From Bremia lactucae (lineage: Eukaryota; Oomycota; Peronosporomycetes; Peronosporales; Peronosporaceae): 64,000 nt of DNA. The stretch's first letter is position 1; each line of letters opens with the position of its first letter. The translations under genes were made by a program, and so were the position numbers. The notes beneath the pieces were generated by a model. That model was given only the letters and a program-made list of their open reading frames with translations. It did not search any database and was not told the origin of the DNA. Below are positions 60,542 through 64,000 of the stretch, piece by piece. The stretch covers positions 72,005-136,004 of the forward strand of contig NC_090626.1 in the NCBI RefSeq assembly GCF_004359215.1, read 5' to 3'.

Positions 60542-62067
60542 CCCCACAAGACCGGCGTCGTAATCGTTACCTCATCAATTTTGTGGAATATAGCAAAATC
60601 CGTAAGTCTATTCGTAGCCAAGAACAAGGTCGAGGCGACCAAGAATGTTGAACACTTCCTGCTGTACATCAAGAAGAGATTTGCTTTCGAGTTATTGTAC
60701 TGCGCAAAAACAGGGGCAAGGAGTACGTCAACATCGACCCGTTCTGTAAGTCAGTTGGAACGTCAAGTAAGCGTAGCCGAGAATCAGGTGTCAAAGAAGG
60801 CTAAATTATTAATACATGTAAAAATAAAACAATGACTTATTTTTAACTACATGTATATGAATTAAAATGGGAAAGTGAAAGGTTGCACAGAAGTGTACTA
60901 AACATGGCAAGGTGCACGCTGCTTGCGAGTGTTCTTTCTTTTTGGGGGGTGACGCTGTCGAGTACGCGACTTATATGCTAAATCGTACCCTATGGAGAGC
61001 AAACCCGAAGATTGCAGAGATGCAATCGATATAAAAAGTTAGGTCACTACGCTCATGACCGTTTGTCGCCGCTAGAGACGTTAACGGGCACAATTCCCAA
61101 CATGGCATATATTGTCACATTCGGCAGACCTTGTTCGACTTACTGAATCCCAGTTAAGAAAACATGGAGTTCGAGGTCCTAGTTTGGGATGACTATCGGC
61201 AAAAACGACAAGACGAAAGGATACAAAGTTTACTTACCGAAGAAGAGAATTGTAAGCACGACGCAACACATTTGCAATGCTGAGACGATTAACAACACAA
61301 AGAATGCTCAACTGCAGGCGCAGCTGGAACGTGAAGATCCTATGCTTCGGCGTGCTTAAATGACTCGTGACGAAGCCGCGAAGCGGAAGTAGTCAACAGC
61401 AGTTCTGCCGTTCCAAGTGACTCCACCGAATTACACGACGTCAAAAATAAGAAGCGTTTGGTGAAGCCAAGAAAGCATATTCCGAGGCAGAAACGAAATC
61501 GGCGGTGAGAAGAACCGACGCAAGTGCGTAAGAAAACTCGCATATGGGTAGCAAGCACGTGTCGGTTAACCGTGTAATCACGACCACCCTTCAAGACCCA
61601 AAACTTAATGCCAGGCGATATAGAACCCGCGAGTCAATATTGTGGAAGGAGGCGATGCGCAAAAAGATTAGTGCATCGGAAATAAATGATACTTGGGAGC
61701 TATTCAAAAGCCGCGTGACGCTTACTTACTTTGCAGTAAGTGGATGTGTGGATTAAGGTGCCCGCTGACGGTACGATCGAGCTGTACAAGGCGAGGCTGG
61801 TGGCGCATGAAGATGAGCAAGAATATGCTACTGCTTAAACCTACACTCTATCTGCTGTGACGAAAATATTTTCAGGAAAAGTCATCGTTGCAAACCCACG
61901 AATCTGGCAAGTACCTGCTCGACACGGCGATATGCCGAGCACGTCAAAGCCAAAAAAATGATGAAGGTTTGGACATAATGCTGCACATTTCGATGGGGGA
62001 GAAAGCTGATGCCACATTGTTTGAGCAGTTTGGCGTGTGGGTCAAAGAAATCAGCTCGTCTTGAGAA

Positions 62068-62406
62068 TTGTACGAACTTGAACAATCGGGGCAGCTGTGG
62101 AATTTGATGATATACATCACTCTAATTTCTTTAGCTTTCTGCCTGTACTATACTGACAGCTTTCTATACACTAAGTCTGAAAGCGATGGTAAAACCCTCG
62201 TGGGTATCTACGTGTGCGACGTGCTAGATCCGGGTACAGATGCGACAAATGAAAAATTGGAAAATGTCGAAGATTTCTTTAACAATATGCAAGTTGTTGG
62301 CTTAAGAACGTCGGTGGCGACCAAAATTCTTGGTAATGTATTCTATATCAACGAGGAGACGGGATGGCTACTCGACTATAGCACTGTTGTCGACGATACT
62401 CGATAA
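62068..62406 (+). pseudogene. Reverse transcriptase fragment, copia
   Basis: It begins MYELEQSGQLWN (usually LYGLKQSGRLWN) and has LVGIYVCDVLDPGTDA, where copia RT has Y-V-D-D-V-L; here one catalytic Asp is Cys, so the enzyme is dead. Upstream RT sequence is broken. Confidence 0.85.
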
Positions 62407-62809
62407 GTTTGAACTAGCAATTTCGGCACCGATCAGGGTGCCGATCGGTGGGGAGACGGAGACGCAGAAGGTGCGCTTCTTTGGGCTGGTGGAAATGGAT
62501 CACCAAGCAGACCTACTATACAGAGGTTTCAGTCTTTAATGAGCCGTTTGCTATAAATAGCTTGGTGCACACGGCCTGATATAGCTTTTGCAGTCCACGA
62601 GTACTCGGCGCTCGCACGCGCCGATTGACGGCGATTGGCGTCAATAAAAGAAAATTGCCGAGTATTTGGAAGTACGAAAAGTCTTAAGTTCAAGATACAA
62701 GGAATCAATAGGTGAAGAAAGGTGATGGTGGGCTGGTCGAGGCGTTCAGCGACGCCAACTACGCTGCGAAAAAAACTGATCGGAAGTCAGTCAGTGGGAG
62801 TGTAATGAT

Positions 62810-63440
62810 ATGAGCGGCATGGTCGTCGGGTGGATTTGCAAAAAACATAATTATGTCGCACTAATTACGATGGAAGCCGAGCTTGTGGCGGCTTTAAAAA
62901 CGGCGACTGAGATCATGGGTATCGTGGAATTGCTACAAGTAATTAATGTTAAAAGTGGAGTTGTTATCGCGGACAATCCCTTCCGGATAGACACCCCAGC
63001 TGCCAGGTTTAGGAGTTAAAGTGGGTGATTTGTGTGGTCACACTAAGTTCTATAAGGTTTCTAGTCTGGTACGCGCAAGATACGCAAGAGCTCACTTCTA
63101 GAATGATAAAGCCACTGACGAGGCCCCCGGCAGGGGGCCGAAACGCATCTCGTGCGTTTTAATATAGAAGTCTTTAAGCATACTTTCTCTCTTTCTTACA
63201 AATTGGTGTGCCAATTTAGCCGGGTTCGATTCTGCACGTGGACAATCAAGCAGCAATCCCTCCGATATAAGGAGAGGACATGCAGGGCAAGCAAAACACA
63301 TCGATGTGCGGTTCAAGTTTACAAGGATCTGGCGAAAAATAAAGGTTTTGAAGGTTCAGTATTGCGAGTCAAAGAACATGCGTGCAGAGATTCTGACAAA
63401 GACCCTCCCAGCACCACGACTCATCGAGCTAAATTGACTT
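62810..63440 (+). pseudogene. RNase H, copia, split by an insertion
   Basis: The start has GWICKKHNYVALITMEAELV (conserved S-x-x-E-A-E). The end resumes near 63225 with VDNQAAI, later HIDVRFKF and YCESKNMRAEILTKTLPAPR in different frames. About 270 bp of unrelated sequence (roughly 62950-63225) lie between. Confidence 0.8.
63122..63139. repeat. 7-bp GC hairpin with 4-nt loop
   Basis: Arms GGCCCCC and GGGGGCC flank the loop GGCA. It lies within the insertion that splits the copia RNase H. Confidence 0.75.
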
Positions 63441-63683
63441 GTGATACTTATCGAATAGCACGTCCCCACGGAAGAAAGTGTTGAAACCACGCGACTATTA
63501 ACGTGCAAGGACGCGAGTGATAGTAGAACGACGTGACCGTTGGCAGGTTATAGTGATTAAAGTGAAACTTACGCAGAAAGATGGAAGGTTACAGACACCA
63601 AAAGAAGCTCGATAACACAACTGCAAATACATTTAGTTTTCAACCTTTTATCCACTTCAACAGCTACAACTCAACATATGTGT

Positions 63684-64000
63684 TGTAACGGGGCAGTGCC
63701 GATTTGTGCTGTTTCAGCATAAGTCCACTTCGCACTGCCTAAGTGCGAGTGGTGCCTCACGTCACTTCACGTACACTGGTACGTGCAGAGGTAGACTCTC
63801 TTTAGAGCACTTGCTATAAAGAGTGTTTAAGATAACTGTATGTAATATAATTAAGTTCTTCTGTTTTCTGTCTATTTGTAATAACTCAATTATATACTAA
63901 TACTAATCATGTTATAAAAAAAGTTTATCTGTCTCTCTCTTTGCGCACGTCAAGCGCTGACTGGACCGCGGAGAAAGTAGATATAATGGCATATATCTAC
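63684..64000 (+). repeat. LTR, second subfamily, runs off the window
   Basis: Starts TGTAACGGGGCAGTGCC and continues to the window end. It matches the solo LTR at 33113-33512 (minus). No polypurine tract precedes it, so it may be a solo or 5' LTR of another element rather than the 3' LTR of the copia element. Confidence 0.7.

Larger units (their letters stand above)
59740..63440 (+). mobile_element. Ty1/copia pol, decayed
   Basis: Plus-strand order is that of copia: zinc knuckle remnant CYGCGQTGLIKSKW (His and last Cys replaced), protease LWILDSGSSVQLCE (59880-59920), GAG-pre-integrase (60329-60541), integrase (about 60540-61140), RT (62068-62406) and RNase H (62810-63440). Integrase precedes RT, which separates copia from gypsy. 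Many stops and shifts occur. It joins the gag-like ORF near 59690, so it may be a nested or recombinant element. Confidence 0.8.

Noticed and set aside
1..64000. CRISPR array, prokaryotic operon or phage region
   Set aside because: No regularly spaced short repeats; spliced eukaryotic genes and LTR retrotransposons exclude a bacterial origin.

Overview
The window reads as nuclear DNA of a filamentous eukaryote, most likely a plant-associated oomycete (Peronosporales type). This is inferred from very short introns (58-84 bp), small host-gene islands packed head-to-head, and large blocks of decayed Ty3/gypsy and Ty1/copia LTR retrotransposons. No database search was possible, so the species is not assigned.

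Layout. (1) 0.85-5.0 kb: a decayed minus-strand Ty3/gypsy element with a chromodomain. (2) 5.0-16.5 kb: a large imperfect inverted repeat. Two arms of about 4.5-4.7 kb carry the 3' part of one chromodomain Ty3/gypsy element, its single 3' LTR and the same host flank, around a 2.2 kb spacer. The right arm ends in the 3' end of an intact heme-thiolate (chloro)peroxidase gene (16481-17200, minus); the left arm keeps only the last codons of that gene. (3) 17.2-21.4 kb: gene-poor DNA, a short copia-LTR-like tandem repeat, an LTR pair and a gypsy fragment. (4) 21.7-32.7 kb: a host island with a tail-anchored protein, a three-exon unknown gene, a peroxisomal 2,4-dienoyl-CoA reductase, a tiny two-exon membrane protein, ribosomal protein P1 and an intronless ASPM-like spindle protein. 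(5) 33.1-49.7 kb: an LTR, a second chromodomain gypsy element, a copia fragment, and the most complete gypsy element (about 9 kb, both LTRs, PBS, PPT). (6) 50.3-56.2 kb: a second host island with an RNase-kappa-like protein, TMEM14, a PH-like protein, MBF1, Sm-G and GAR1. (7) 56.6-64 kb: nested LTRs, a large gag-like ORF with two nonsense codons, and a decayed copia pol; the last LTR runs off the window.

Host genes are mainly housekeeping: translation (P1), transcription coactivation (MBF1), splicing (Sm-G), snoRNP/rRNA modification (GAR1), mitosis (ASPM) and peroxisomal fatty-acid oxidation (DECR2). Four pairs are divergent, 165-281 bp apart, which suggests shared promoters. Eight genes have introns that I joined by reading frame.

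The most unusual signal is an antisense reading frame between the chromodomain and the 3' LTR of the main gypsy family. It is seen in three copies, encodes a charged N-terminal part and a coiled coil, and its copies differ mostly at its own third codon positions. Other notable signals are an antisense chromodomain inside a gag ORF, perfect hairpins with 4-nt loops at rearranged sites, and a 218-bp inversion inside an integrase.
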